Notes under the pieces: model-generated
Told to the model about the DNA's origin: nothing
What the model saw: only the letters and a program-made list of their open reading frames with translations
Database searches by the model: none
From: Avena insularis
Taxonomy: Eukaryota > Streptophyta > Magnoliopsida > Poales > Poaceae
Length of the DNA: 64,000 nt
NCBI GenBank assembly: GCA_023614405.1
Contig: CM042694.1
Coordinates: 115,132,685 to 115,196,684 of the forward strand
Reading direction: 5' to 3'
In this document: positions 11,968 to 22,484 of the stretch, piece after piece
Numbering within the stretch: the stretch's first letter is position 1
Layout of the letters: each line of letters opens with the position of its first letter
Translations under genes and position numbers: made by a program

Positions 11968-12257
11968 ACAATTTCATCGTTGCTGTGATAATTTGCAGGC
12001 TAGGGCGACAAAAGTTAGCCCACATGCATTGGTTCCAAGCATCAAGGTGTTAGCTCTAAAGGTGCGCTTCAGAGTCGCTGAGGAAGTGAGAACTTTGCTG
12101 AGTTTCTTGAGATGTTTTCCTGAAGTAGAAACCTTACACATTCTTGGCTCTCTGCATCCACACAATCTGCGTCACTACTATTTGTACTGCTTGCGTTACA
12201 TCTTTTGCTGAACTGCACGCCTTTTGATTTTGCAGCCTGACAATGACACTGATCACT
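11968..12257 (+). pseudogene. Partial duplicate of the F-box gene (intron 1 to exon 3 start)
   Basis: Nearly identical to 4681-4998: end of intron 1 with TTTGCAG, all of exon 2 (VSPHALVPSIKVLALKV), a shortened intron 2 and the first bases of exon 3 up to GACACTGATCACT. F-box exon 1 and most of exon 3 are absent. Intron 2 has lost about 30 bp between two short TGGC matches, which removes the GCT|GTGAGT donor. It cannot encode the parental protein. Present in the same orientation about 7.3 kb downstream of its source. Confidence 0.85.
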
Positions 12258-14204
12258 GATCCCAGGAATAAGAGTTGATGGCGACGTGGTTATGTGGATC
12301 AATCGATGCCATAACAGTGTGCAAGTACGTCCAGCACGTTAACATAGTTAAGAACAGCTTCAGAAGAACTGCTAGGCGCTGATCGCTGATGCTTCCATGA
12401 AAATTTTGTTTGGCATGTTTTCTGCAAAAAATGATCATAATTTGTAGGGTTGGCTATCAGCTTGCATGAATGGAACACGTGCATTTCGTATGAATTACGC
12501 TCCCATGGACTAATTCCCATAGTGAGTTGTTCTTCCATTGTGTAATTCCCTGAATAGAACACAAAACCTCCACTAACTGAGACGAGAGGCCTTCCGCGCA
12601 GTGGCGACAGTGTGGTAGGTGGGTGGGGGATCATTGGCCGTCGTCTTTCGCTGCTGTCATGCCCATGCAGGCGATCTATATTTTCTTAAGAAAAAATATA
12701 GAAAAAGGAGATTGAGAACCGGTTAAAAATGCCATATTTAGTGGGACTACTATTAATTGCCACAAAATACGATTTCCTCCATAAAATGTCTAGAATACCC
12801 TTAAAAATCAATGGTCAAGATTCAATTTATACTAGTCACTGCTCACTGGTAGTAAAAGCTACTGGAAATCTGGCAAAACATTAACCGACAGATTGGCACA
12901 CCACATATTGCTTCATATTTAACCTTAGCCACATTGTACTGATATTATACTCTCAACGAAGTTCAGCATGTTTTGGAAAAAAAATGTCATGTTGCTTCCA
13001 CAAGGGCCATATTGTAACAGATCACCAGCGCTGCAAATTGTCATGTCTCTTGGCATTTTTCCTTAATTCCAAATACCTAACCACGTTCGCAATTTTCTTA
13101 GAAAAATTACAAATACCCAGCCAACTCCACTCCACACATTTCTAGATGAAGCAAAGGCAGGTACAACAAGATCACACTTACTTCGACTTCTTATAGTCTT
13201 AGTTAACCTTCATGCCACCTTATCCGACAAAAACCAAGCATTGATCACAATCGGATCAAGGCACACAAGACAAATGCTCCAAGGCAAACTTAGTGGTCAC
13301 AACCTCACCCCATCTCAACTCAGCACGTCGACCTCCAAGTTCAAGCATTTACATGAGCAGCAATCTCACCATGGCGACTATGCCTCCTCGGTCCCTACAA
13401 AACATCTCCATGTTATGCATATTCAGATTGTAGGTATTCGAGAGCTTGTCATCAAATCGGCGAAAACACCACGTGCACTAGCTAAATTGCTTACTGGGAA
13501 AGCACACGGAGGAAACTCAAATGAAATACTAAGACGATAAACAATAATTGGAGAATCAATCTTCTGAAAGTTTTTACCCATTTGTATCATGCGTATAATA
13601 TTGACTAGAAAAGAACTTGAAATTAATATGCCCAAACACTCACTTTTATGCTTTTATCACTGTCATTGCAATGCAAGTTGGAATACAAAAGCCATACATA
13701 GGCATAAACATAGAGAAAGGAATCCTTAGAGAAACTTAGCTACTCCTACAAAGAAATTGGTTGCTTTTCTGCCGCATCTCAACTCAAATTAGCTAGTATA
13801 GCATAGACAATATCTAACCTCGGTCACTGAAGGAAATACAAAACACTGAGGGATCCTAGTAGCAGCAGTGAACAAACTATGTGTGTCCTCTGCTATCCTA
13901 AAAAATTGATTGATTGCATCTGGCATGTGCACTTAAGGACCGAGAATCTGAGACATGCAAATAAAGTTGGACTGTCTAAGGAACATGAGGGTATTGCCTC
14001 TATTACCTTTCTAGCACAAGCTGGTTATGAATGTAACACCTTGTAAGTACTAGCTAGCTGGCAAACTCTTGCTATATGAATAGCATATCTAATTGGCACA
14101 GAAATGGAATGGTTCCTTTAGAATATAATCAAGCTAATCATTTCAGTACTGCGCTAACACAAAACTCCTAGTAAGGTTGCTCTATGTAGAGTCCGCACGC
14201 TTGT
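12258..14204. other. Gene-free spacer
   Basis: Reading frames are short and without recognised domains. The left boundary is where similarity to the F-box gene stops abruptly; the right boundary is the promoter-like repeat block near 14.2 kb. No element ends were identified. Confidence 0.4.
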
Positions 14205-14545
14205 TGGCCTGCTAGAGCTTACGTTTCAAGCCACATAAGTAGAGATTATGATCCTGAGGTCTCCCATGCGCACATTGGAAGGAACCAAATTAAAAAACAT
14301 AAGCAGATATTGCATGCCACATTGTTATATGATTGATGAACCCAGGACTATCTAGGTGATTACTGAAGTACAAAGACACAACTACAACAATCTATTTATA
14401 TACCACCATTTGAAAGATTTACGGTTGCTAGACGAAGTCCTTTTGCTTCTAGATAATGAAAGAGACACTCTTTTAATAGCTAGTAGTTTGCAATCAGGAT
14501 TTGTTGAATACATGTCGGGATCTCAGATATAGTACATAGTCGGGT
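14205..14545 (+). repeat. Promoter-like repeat block B, diverged copy
   Basis: The most distant copy of the block seen repeatedly after 27 kb. The conserved core is at 14252-14273 (TCCTGAGGTCTCCCATGCGC), followed by CATTGGAAGGAACC, GCATGCCACATTGT, ACAATCTATTTATATACCAC and AAAGAGACACTCTTTTAATA in the same order as in the other copies. The last part corresponds to the GATACTCTTTTTTATAGC zone of other copies. No coding sequence is attached. Confidence 0.6.
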
Positions 14546-14760
14546 CTACTGTAATAATTAATGAGGGTTGCAAATTATAATCGTTAATAAGACCAACCAG
14601 CGTAGTCCTATAGGGCACCATTTGATAAACTTAGGGACTTGAGAAAATTGGGACCGAATCGGTCTAACTTAGGGAGACTTTGGTTATAACCGTTCCTTGG
14701 ACCACGTGTGTGAGAAGAAAACCAGACTCAGCTTCAGTGACGGAAGAGCTAACCGACTTA

Positions 14761-15761
14761 GAGCATCTCCACTCGTTGGCCGTTCCCAGGCTAAAATTCG
14801 AAGCTAAATAGCGTCGGACGGAAAAAGTTTTCGGCCTAGGAATGGCCCTTTTTCACTCGCGTTCCCAGGCCGAGTTCCCAAGTCGGCGTGTTTTCGCCCA
14901 AATTCGGCTCAAATTCGACCAGATTTCGGCTTATTCGGGCATAATATGAATATAGAGCAATATTCGACATAGTTCTTCATGAAATTAAACATAGTACGGC
15001 ATTAAGTTAAACATAGTTCGGCAAAAATATATGAAAATACAACATATTTCAGCCTAGTTCGGCCAGTTCATGCTAGGCTTCTATGTGTTGCCCCTGCGTA
15101 TCCATAAGTGCTCAACCAGATCATCCTGCAGCTGTTGATGCACTAGCGAGTCTCGGATATCCTGACGCATGGCGATGAAGGAAGCCCAGGTTGGCGGCAC
15201 CTGGTGATCAGGCTATGCAAGAGGTTCCTGGCTGCGGCGTTCTCTTCCTCTAGCAACACGGTGAACAACTCCTCGTCGTCGGAGTCCATGGTCGAAGGGG
15301 CAAAATGCCGAACACTTGGCAGGCGAGGTGGTGGGAGCTCGAAGCGTGGCTGAGCTGCAGTGAAGGAGTGGCGGCGAAATGTGGCCTAGGCCGCAGGAGG
15401 AAGGTGTGGCGGTGGCAGCGGACCTATCTATAGGCGCGACTTCGCCTTGAATCGGTGGAGCTTCGTGAGCGCAAGCATGACGACATGACAGCTAGGGGGG
15501 GGATCATTCGCCGCGGGAGAGGCGACTGGTGGTGGGAAATGGGATGTCTCACCGACAGGGCTGTCTTACCCTTGTTTTCGCTTCATCCGGCGTTCCCAGG
15601 ACATTCCCGACTCCGCCGGATCGGCCTGGGAACGCCGGATGAAAGTTGGGCCAAATCCGGACGAAACCGGCGTCCTGGGAACGCGACTTGGCGAAAAATC
15701 GTCGTCCGAATGAAAAAAAGGCCCTGAGAACGACGTCCCGGGAACCCAAGTGGAGATACTC
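14761..15761. mobile_element. Complete PIF/Harbinger deletion derivative
   Basis: The left end is GAGCATCTCCACTCGTTGG and the right end, reversed, is GAGTATCTCCACTTGGGTTC. Both sides carry the 3-bp duplication TTA (14758-14760 and 15762-15764), as expected for PIF/Harbinger. At 1001 bp it retains only the two ends of its transposase gene (15081-15289), so it is non-autonomous. Its ends resemble the fragment that finishes at 60918. Confidence 0.85.
15081..15289 (-). pseudogene. Harbinger transposase remnant, N- and C-terminal pieces joined
   Basis: The minus strand starts with ATG at 15289: MDSDDEELFTVLLEEENAAA, the acidic N-terminus typical of Triticeae Harbinger transposases. After about 30 codons the frame shifts, and the last part reads SFIAMRQDIRDSLVHQQLQD then LVEHLW to TAG at 15081-15083, resembling the usual transposase C-terminus. 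The DDE nuclease core is missing. The join is out of frame, so this is an internal-deletion scar, not a functional small protein. Confidence 0.65.
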
Positions 15762-16106
15762 TTAGCCCTCAATATCCCCCTCCATTCCAGGTTGCACATG
15801 CATGATTGACTCAATTCTTGAACTCAAAATTCCAATTTCCTAGAAAATTTGAAACTCTAAGTAAATATGATATTTTTTTTGTGTATTACCAAAAGGTTTC
15901 ATTTCATTTGGATAAATGGTTTATGATTAAATATCTATCTTTTAGGTTTCTCTTCGTAATTATGAGCTTAAAGTTAGCCCACCCCACCCCACCCCCGGTA
16001 AGATTTTGGACTAAACCCACCCCATGGGCCTCTTTAGGGCCAAGTCCATGGTGAAATTTATATAGGTGCAATCTCTAACAAAAAAGAAACCACAAAGCTA
16101 AAACTA

Positions 16107-16783
16107 CCTTCTATCTTCTCTATTGCAGGACTGGTGCTAACGGATGATGGTGACAGCAGAAAGCTGGGGGATGGATCCTGCTTATCATCCAAAGGGGCTT
16201 ATGCCTCCATACAGATGGCGCTCATGGACCACCACGCCACACACATATGGGCGACAAGGGTGCCCATGAAAGTCATGTTTTCCGGGTGGCTGCTCCAACT
16301 CGACAGGCTCAACACATGAGGTAATCTCTTCCACAAGAATATCATCCCTTCCACTGAATGCCTACGGTGTTCTGCAGCCGTGGAAGATCGACAACACCTA
16401 TTCTTCGACTGCCCCTCTGCTGCGGCGATATGGCAAAGACTGCACATTCAGCCTGGCAACACCTCCTTCACCAACATATGGACAGCTATCCTACTGGCCG
16501 GGCTGCCACACTACATCTGGGACTCCATCGCTCTAATCATTCTTTGGAAAATCTGGGATGCTAGAAATGCCAAAGTGTTTAGGGCAGTCGATCAAGACAC
16601 TACCTACTCCATAAGGAACATTACATCAGACCTCACCCTTTGGACACACCGTTTCAAAACTACGGAAGTAGGAATGCCCGCCGACATGTGGCGAGACCAT
16701 ATCTCCCTTTGTATGCTGTAAAAATCTACTTTGAAGCAATATATTTAGGTGGGGATTCTCTCCCCCCGTGAAAGCCTAAAAAA
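16107..16783 (+). mobile_element. 5'-truncated L1-type LINE with target duplication
   Basis: A 677-bp insert ending in a short poly(A) (16778-16786, merging with the duplication). It is flanked by the 13-bp direct repeat AAAGCTAAAACTA at 16094-16106 and 16784-16796. It contains only the end of ORF2 and a short 3' UTR, as expected for target-primed reverse transcription that stopped early. Confidence 0.85.
16134..16721 (+). pseudogene. LINE ORF2 C-terminus with zf-RVT domain
   Basis: One frame with a single stop, TGA at 16317-16319. Before it: TRVPMKVMFSGWLLQLDRLN. After it: CLRCSAAVEDRQHLFFDCPS, then WDSIALIILWKIWDARNAKV and the terminus CML. This matches the reverse-transcriptase zinc-binding domain (zf-RVT) near the C-terminus of plant L1 ORF2, with the Cys-X2-Cys and His-X4-Cys spacing visible. 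The stop sits where related proteins have Arg (LNTR), consistent with CGA to TGA decay. The reverse-transcriptase and endonuclease domains were never copied. Confidence 0.75.
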
Positions 16784-16796
16784 AAAGCTAAAACTA

Positions 16797-17529
16797 AATG
16801 ACGGTTATAAATGTTGGGAAAGTTGAAATATTCATGCAGCATATCTTTTTTGTTATCATCTTACAGAGTACTTCAAGATTGACGTTATTGATCATTTTCA
16901 AAATTTCACGGTTGGGAATATGAGTCAAAAGTAGAGGAGTGTGACACAGCAGGGTACAGACGGGCATTCACCACCAACATATTGAGCGGAATTCAGTCGC
17001 CTCAGCTTCAAAAAGGAGGAAGAGCGAAGCAAGAAATCAGAAGGTGGTGGAAAATCCGGAGAATCTGGAGTTTTCCCAGTCGGTTATTCATTCCCAGACG
17101 ACTCAAATAGTGAACGATGGATCCTAGTCGATGGGTTATTCTCGCCTGGCCGACTCTTGTAATGAATGGTCCTACGACTTTCATAGTAAACAACCCTAGT
17201 CGGTCATTACCGAGAAACCGACTGAATTCTTCGACCGCAGCTGAATATAGATGATCCATGGCAAAGAGTTAACTAATTTCAAGACTGCCTGGGATTAATT
17301 ATGATGGATCTGAATCTCTCAGACCCTCTTCTTCTACCTATCAACCTCTCACAAGAACACAGGCCAAGAGAAAGACTAGGAAAACACACACACTAGCCAG
17401 GGAAGAAGAACAAGCTTTGCCGGACAGTTCCTTTGTGACCACCGTGGCTCAAATTTTTCCTCCTCTTCTCCTTAACAAAACAAACAGGTACAGCAGCAGA
17501 CAGAAAACCGTGAGGGATTAACCTCACTA
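16797..17529. other. Spacer with GTCGG-type short inverted repeats
   Basis: Between 17070 and 17235 the motifs CAGTCGGTTATTCATTCCCA, AGTCGGTCATTACCGAGAAA and CGACTC recur in both orientations, like the subterminal region of a DNA transposon, but no ends or target duplication were found. No gene. Confidence 0.3.
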
Positions 17530-18790
17530 GCCGCGCATGAGATCTATGTGTTGTTGTATTAAGCCTAAGATGAAAATTATAGAGTTTGATATACAACTAG
17601 TGACGACAAGAACATGTTGCATCGTCGAAGCACACAACCATCCTGAACCCACTCTGGGGCACAACGTTGAAACCCTGGCAGATATCTAATCTATCCCTCT
17701 CACATGCCCACCTCTACAAGAAACCAAATGTTGCGAATCATCACAGATGCGTCAGCAATGGCATAGTCATAGCACTCCTTGGTGTCGAATACCCTAGCAT
17801 TACGAGATTCCAACCAAATAGAACGCAAAGTTAGCAAGATCAACAAATTGACCTTGCGCTGGTCCATCTGATTGACCTGCGTAGTAGTCTGAGACCACCA
17901 AGAAGAGAGTTACGCTGCTGCGGAAGGAAGTAGCTGCTACAGTCCTTCCCTGCATGCGTACATGCACCCAAGAAGTAGGTTTGTTTTTACAATCCGTTCC
18001 TATATTCTAACTTTAACAATTACAGGAATGTTTAGACCCACAGGGGCGTTGAAGGAACCAAACATGTCGCAACTCTGGCAAGGACGAAGCAAACCTCGCT
18101 AGGTTATGGATAGGGATGTAGACGGACGCCTGCCAAGCCAACAAAACCTGTCCGTCTAGTCAATTTTTTTCCTAATCAAATTACTAGTCCTTAATAATTT
18201 TGCTCTAAACACTAACTACATGGCTGTCCGTCAACGTCCGCCGGACAGACGGACAACATCCCTGGTTATGGGCCTCCTTGTTCGTGTCTCTTCTCTCATG
18301 GCAGAAGGAGGTATCTCCCCTCATCCGAGGTCTCTCCTTGATCTCGGAAAGTACACTCCCGAACACCCCGAGGTTAACACCTCCAGACAGTCCGACACCC
18401 CGAGGTTAACCCAAGAAGTAGGTAATCCAACGATTTGGCATGTGCCTTGCACAAAGGGCCGGCATCGTGGTTCACCAGCCCCGATGCTGGAGTCTCGGCA
18501 GTCTAGCAGCGTCGCCTGATCGCTAACCACCCAAACATCTTGAACTTAGCTGGTGCAAACAAAGCCCAGACCTGCTTAGCAGCCGGCAAGGCGGTGCACC
18601 TAGCGAAACAGGCAGCGTAGGTGTACCTGGTGGACAACGAGCCTTCAGAAGTGAACCTCCACATGAACATTTCAGGGGCGCTAACTGCCTAGATCGAGCT
18701 CCAAAGCTGGAAGAACTACATGACGATGTCAACCGTGAGAGCGCCTTTAAGGTCCATCACTAAGGTCCGTGAGAGCAACTTCACGCCGTC
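17530..18790 (-). pseudogene. LINE remnant A: zf-RVT region and ORF2 C-terminus
   Basis: Minus-strand reading from about 18790: AVSAPEMFMWRFTSEGSLST, AALPAAKQVWALFAP-like, HLLLG-like (DYLLLG) and, near 17870-17690, MDQRKVNLLILLTLRSIWLE and RNARVFDTKECYDYAIADAS. These are the zinc-binding domain and C-terminal segment of L1-type ORF2. Several stops and frameshifts are present, and a small MITE (18110-18263) interrupts it. The last 370 bp are closely similar to 18996-19370, the 3' end of LINE remnant B, so both come from one family. No poly(T) tract or target duplication was found for this copy. Confidence 0.65.
18110..18263. mobile_element. Small hAT-like MITE inside LINE remnant A
   Basis: The ends are AGGGATGTAGACGGAC and, reversed, AGGGATGTTGTCCGTC. 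The 8-bp repeat GGTTATGG lies at 18102-18109 and 18264-18271. The left end has two extra bases (AT) before AGGGATG, so the exact start is 18110 or 18112. It is about 152 bp with no coding capacity. The 8-bp duplication suggests the hAT superfamily. Confidence 0.65.
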
Positions 18791-18967
18791 ATCGGCATGT
18801 ATCACACGTACTCCATGCCGCACCTCAACATGCCACATGAACACCTTAACTACATGCAAACTGAAAACTAAACATGCAAATACAAAATATCAAGATTTGA
18901 GCTAACAAATTAGTGTAACGGTGGTCTACGCCATGGCATCATGTGGTAAGAACGCAAAAACGCTCCT

Positions 18968-20811
18968 GTATATCTATTTTTTTTGAGAACACGCATGAGA
19001 TCTGTGTGTCGTTGTATTAAGCTTAAGATGAGAATTATAGAGTTTGATATACAACTAGTGACAACAAGAATATGTTGCATCGTCGAAGCACACCGCCATT
19101 CTGAACCCACTTTGGGGCACAAGGTTGAAACCCCGACAGATATCTAATCTATCCATCTCAGATACCCACCTCTACAAGAAATCCAATGTTAGCAATCATC
19201 ACAGATGCGTCAGCAATGGCATAGTCATAGCACTCCTTGGTGTCGAATACCCTAGCTTTACGAGATTCCAACCAAATGGAGCACAAAGTTAGCAAGATCA
19301 ATGAATTTACCTTGCGCTGGTCCATCCGATCGACCTGCATAGTAGTCTCAGGCCACTAAGAGGAGCGCTGCACCGCTGTGGAAGGAAGTAGCTGCTGTAG
19401 TCCCTGCCTCCTGAGAACCTTGTACCAGACGGTGCGTGAGTACATGCACCCAAGAAGTAGGTGATACCCAGCTGTTGTCGGGGCACCTGAGAATCGCTCA
19501 AGGAGCCGAGCTTTCTAGGAACCAGTTTCCTGGCGAGATTATCGAGCAGCGGCTACACACCCCGTTTCTGAAGCCTAGAGATGGAGAGAGGGAGGCCTAG
19601 GTAGGGACATGGGAACTGCCCAAGTACACAGCCCAAGACCAGGGTGATATCGTCCACCTGCTGTTGCGTGCACCTGATAGGGATGGATGTGCTCTTATCG
19701 TAGTTGACCATGAGGCCAGACACTGTGACGAAGCAGCTCAACACCCTGTGTTGTGCACCACCTCCAGGTCGCTGATTATTGGTTTAGTGAAAACCAGCAC
19801 ATCATCAACATATAAAGATACGCGATGTCAAACCCCCACATGCGGCAGATCCGAAAGGACCCCTCCATCCTCGGCCGTTTTGAAGATTGAAGATTCCACA
19901 TTCATAACAATGATGAGGAGAAGTGGGGAGACGGGGTATCCTTTCTTGAGGCCACAACCATGCACAAACTTTGTACTAGGGCATTTGTTGATGAGCACGC
20001 GGATGGTCGCCATGCAGAGCAACATAATAGTTCACAAGATCCAGGGTTTAGGGTTTAGGGTTTAGGGTTTAGGGTTCACAAGATCAACATAATAGTTCAC
20101 AAGATCCACCTTGGGCCGAAGCCGAGCTATTGGAGGACACTTCTGAGGAAGGGCCGAGACATATCGTCGAACGCGCACGCGATGTCCAACTTGAGCATCA
20201 GTGATGGCGTCTTAGTTTTGTACAACACCCTAGCAGATTGCTGCAGCAAGACAAAATTGTCGTGGATGCCTCGACCTCTCACGAAGCGATATGATTGCGC
20301 CTATGCCTTGACGATAAAAATTGGGCGCTGAAGTTATTTTCCCTAAGGCCAGCCACCTTGGCACGTTGCCTGGCCTGGCGATGGTTCAGCCAAGGGGCAC
20401 AAGACGCATCACCCGAGCTTTCATACTACGCCTGAGCCATGCTTCTTGCGCAGATACCTGGCGATCCTCTTCCTCGCGATTGAGTTGCAAGATGACCTCT
20501 TTGGCCATGAGAAATTGGTCATGGATGAATCCTAGCTACCTTCTGCTGGCTCCAGCTTTGGAGGCCTTTGGCCAAACCACGCATATTGCCGTCAAGCCTC
20601 TACAGCGTGTCTCCTTGGACAACTACCTGATGGCACAACAACTGGACCACACCGAATAAACCCTCCATCTTAGTCCACACTTGTGCGAAGAAAAAACGCC
20701 TCTTAGAGACAATCTTGACTGACGATGGACATCTGGATGGGGCATTGATCAGTCACGGCGAGGAGAACGCGGTAAGGGACATGCCGGGATACAGTTCATC
20801 CCAATCAACAG
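18968..20811 (-). pseudogene. LINE remnant B, 3' portion (RT to poly(A))
   Basis: Minus-strand order: end of the endonuclease region (VDWDELYPGMSLTAFSSP next to the copia insertion), reverse transcriptase pieces (KFVHGCGLKKGYPVSPLLLI near 19950 and SGLMVNYDKSTSIPI near 19715, then LGLPLSISRLQKRGV), a shortened zinc-binding part, and the C-terminus MDQRKVNSLILLTLCSIWLE. A poly(T) at 18968-18975 marks the poly(A) end. Stops and frameshifts are frequent. It is interrupted at 20812 by a copia element and near 20043 by telomere-type repeats. The catalytic FADD-type motif of RT was not found intact. Confidence 0.7.
20021..20108. repeat. Interstitial telomere-repeat patch with flanking duplication
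   Basis: 20043-20076 is an almost exact run of AGGGTTT (about five units), the plant telomere repeat. The 23 bp from AACATAATAGTTCACAAGAT plus CCA occur at both 20021-20043 and 20086-20108, and TTCACAAGATC occurs a third time at 20075. The patch sits inside LINE remnant B. The arrangement is what is expected from repair of a staggered break with telomere-type filler DNA. Confidence 0.85.
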
Positions 20812-21033
20812 TGTTAAACATAATATGTAACAAGTTTTGTAATATGTATTTTAGGTAGTTGAGAGGCTGCCATACGGCATGGAGTAAGTACTCCACCCGG
20901 GTCGGACTCCTCCCGATTACAATCGGTTTCTACATCCCCCTCTCTCGTGTATATCTCTACCCCTGTAACAATATCGATCAACACGCAATATAGCTGAGGC
21001 CAAGACTGTTTATCCTAACCAAGAACTTTGTCA
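20812..21033 (+). repeat. 5' LTR of the copia element
   Basis: Starts TGTTAAACATAATATG and ends AACTTTGTCA. It differs from the 3' LTR by about ten substitutions and one 3-bp indel by eye. CTCTACCCCTGTAACAATAT and the TGTATATCTC stretch are shared by both. Confidence 0.92.
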
Positions 21034-21046
21034 TGGTATCAGAGCC
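21034..21046 (+). promoter_or_regulatory. Primer-binding site (initiator tRNA-Met type)
   Basis: TGGTATCAGAGCC directly follows the 5' LTR, the standard plant copia primer-binding site where minus-strand DNA synthesis starts. Confidence 0.92.
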
Positions 21047-21349
21047 GCTTCTCTTCATGACCTAGCTGCCTACGCCATCGCCGCCACAGTCTTCCCTGCC
21101 GCCGCCGCCGTAGCACTGCCTACCGCCGCCGCCAAAATCCAAACAAACCTAAACCGCCGCTGCTGCAGACTTTCTCTGTCGTTGCTGCTAAGAACCCTAG
21201 AAATCACAAACCCCAAGAAAAGCTTTAGCCACAACCTCAAAAATCAAATCCGCTGCAATATTTTATTGCCACGTCGATAAAACCCTAGAACAAAGTCGAA
21301 GAAAATCTGCTGCCGCTGCCCTGTTTCGCCGCCGCCGCAATACATCTAC

Positions 21350-22484
21350 ATGACGACTTATTCATCTTCATCAGCTTCATCGGTAGCGGCCTTGTCGCTG
21401 CCCTTGGAGCACCACCGACTCAGCTCCTCACCCGCGACAACACGTTGATCTGGAAGGCCCTGGTCATCCCTGCGTTGCGTGGTGCTCGAGTCTTGAATCT
21501 CGTGAAGGGACTAGAGAAATCCCCAGTTGAGGAAATTGAAGTTGAACTCTCAGATGGAAAGAAGATGAAAGTTGAAAACACCGAGTATGTTGCTTGGGTT
21601 ACTCGTGATCAGCAGGTCCTAAGGTACATCCTGAATTCCATATCGCCTGATATTTTATTACATGTCATTGGCCTCGAAACTTCTGCGGAAGTGTGGAAGG
21701 CGCTTGAGGATCTTACAACAACGGCATAATGTTCTCGGACTCAACAACTCCGTTCTTCTTTGAACGATACAAAGAAAGGTGATCTCTCTGCTAAAAAGTA
21801 TGTTACAAACATCAAAACCATAGCTTCTGAGCTTGCTGCATGGTCTATACTACATGGTCTTGGTGATTCTTACAATACATTGAAAACTGCTGTTAATGCC
21901 AACCCCAATACTACTCTCACTGATCTTTTTAGTCAGCTGCAAGCGTTTGACCAGCTTCATAAGGTGGATGATAGTGGAGAGGCATTTGTCTCGTCTGCCA
22001 ACATAGCACGGCGTGGTGACCCTCCACCCACATGCCGATACCAGGATGATCAACGCCAGGGTGACCGTGGCTATCAGGAGGACCGTGGTCGCCAGTATCA
22101 GGAGGATCGTGCCCGGAAGGATGACCGTGGACGTGGTTATGATGAACGACGCTATGGTGATCGCCGTTATGATGAACGCCGTGGGTACGATGATCGTCAC
22201 GATAGGTATGAGGATCGCCGTGATGGAGGTGGTGATCGTCGCTATGAGGATCACCGTGATGGAGGTGGTGATCGTCGCTATGATTATCGTCGCTATGATG
22301 ACGCCGAGATGATGGTGGTCGCCATGATGATAGTCATCGTCATGGTCGTGCACCCACACCCTATGTTAATGTCACGTGTCAGATATGTAAGATTCATGGT
22401 CATCCTGCAAATGACTGTTGGTGGAGGTTCCAAAACAACCGTGATCGTCGTGATGATGGTGATCGTGGTGACAAGGGTGCCAAC
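21350..22484 (+). pseudogene. copia gag, frameshifted, with expanded Arg/Asp/Tyr tract
   Basis: A likely ATG at 21350 (MTTYSSSSASS) is followed by a frameshift before the main gag frame (LIWKALVIPALRGARVLN, 21445 on). That frame stops at 21727-21729 and resumes at 21760 with NDTKKGDLSAKKYVTNIKTI and NPNTTLTDLFSQLQAFDQLH. From about 22060 to 22310 the frame is a run of RRYDDRYEDRRDGGGDRRYE-like units. Near 22375, in another frame, is the zinc knuckle CQICKIHGHPANDC. Gag would form the virus-like particle. At least three frame breaks rule out function. Confidence 0.82.

Noticed and set aside
21850..22359. 169-codon minus-strand frame rich in Ile/Thr
   Set aside because: Antisense of the repeated Arg/Asp/Tyr tract in copia gag.
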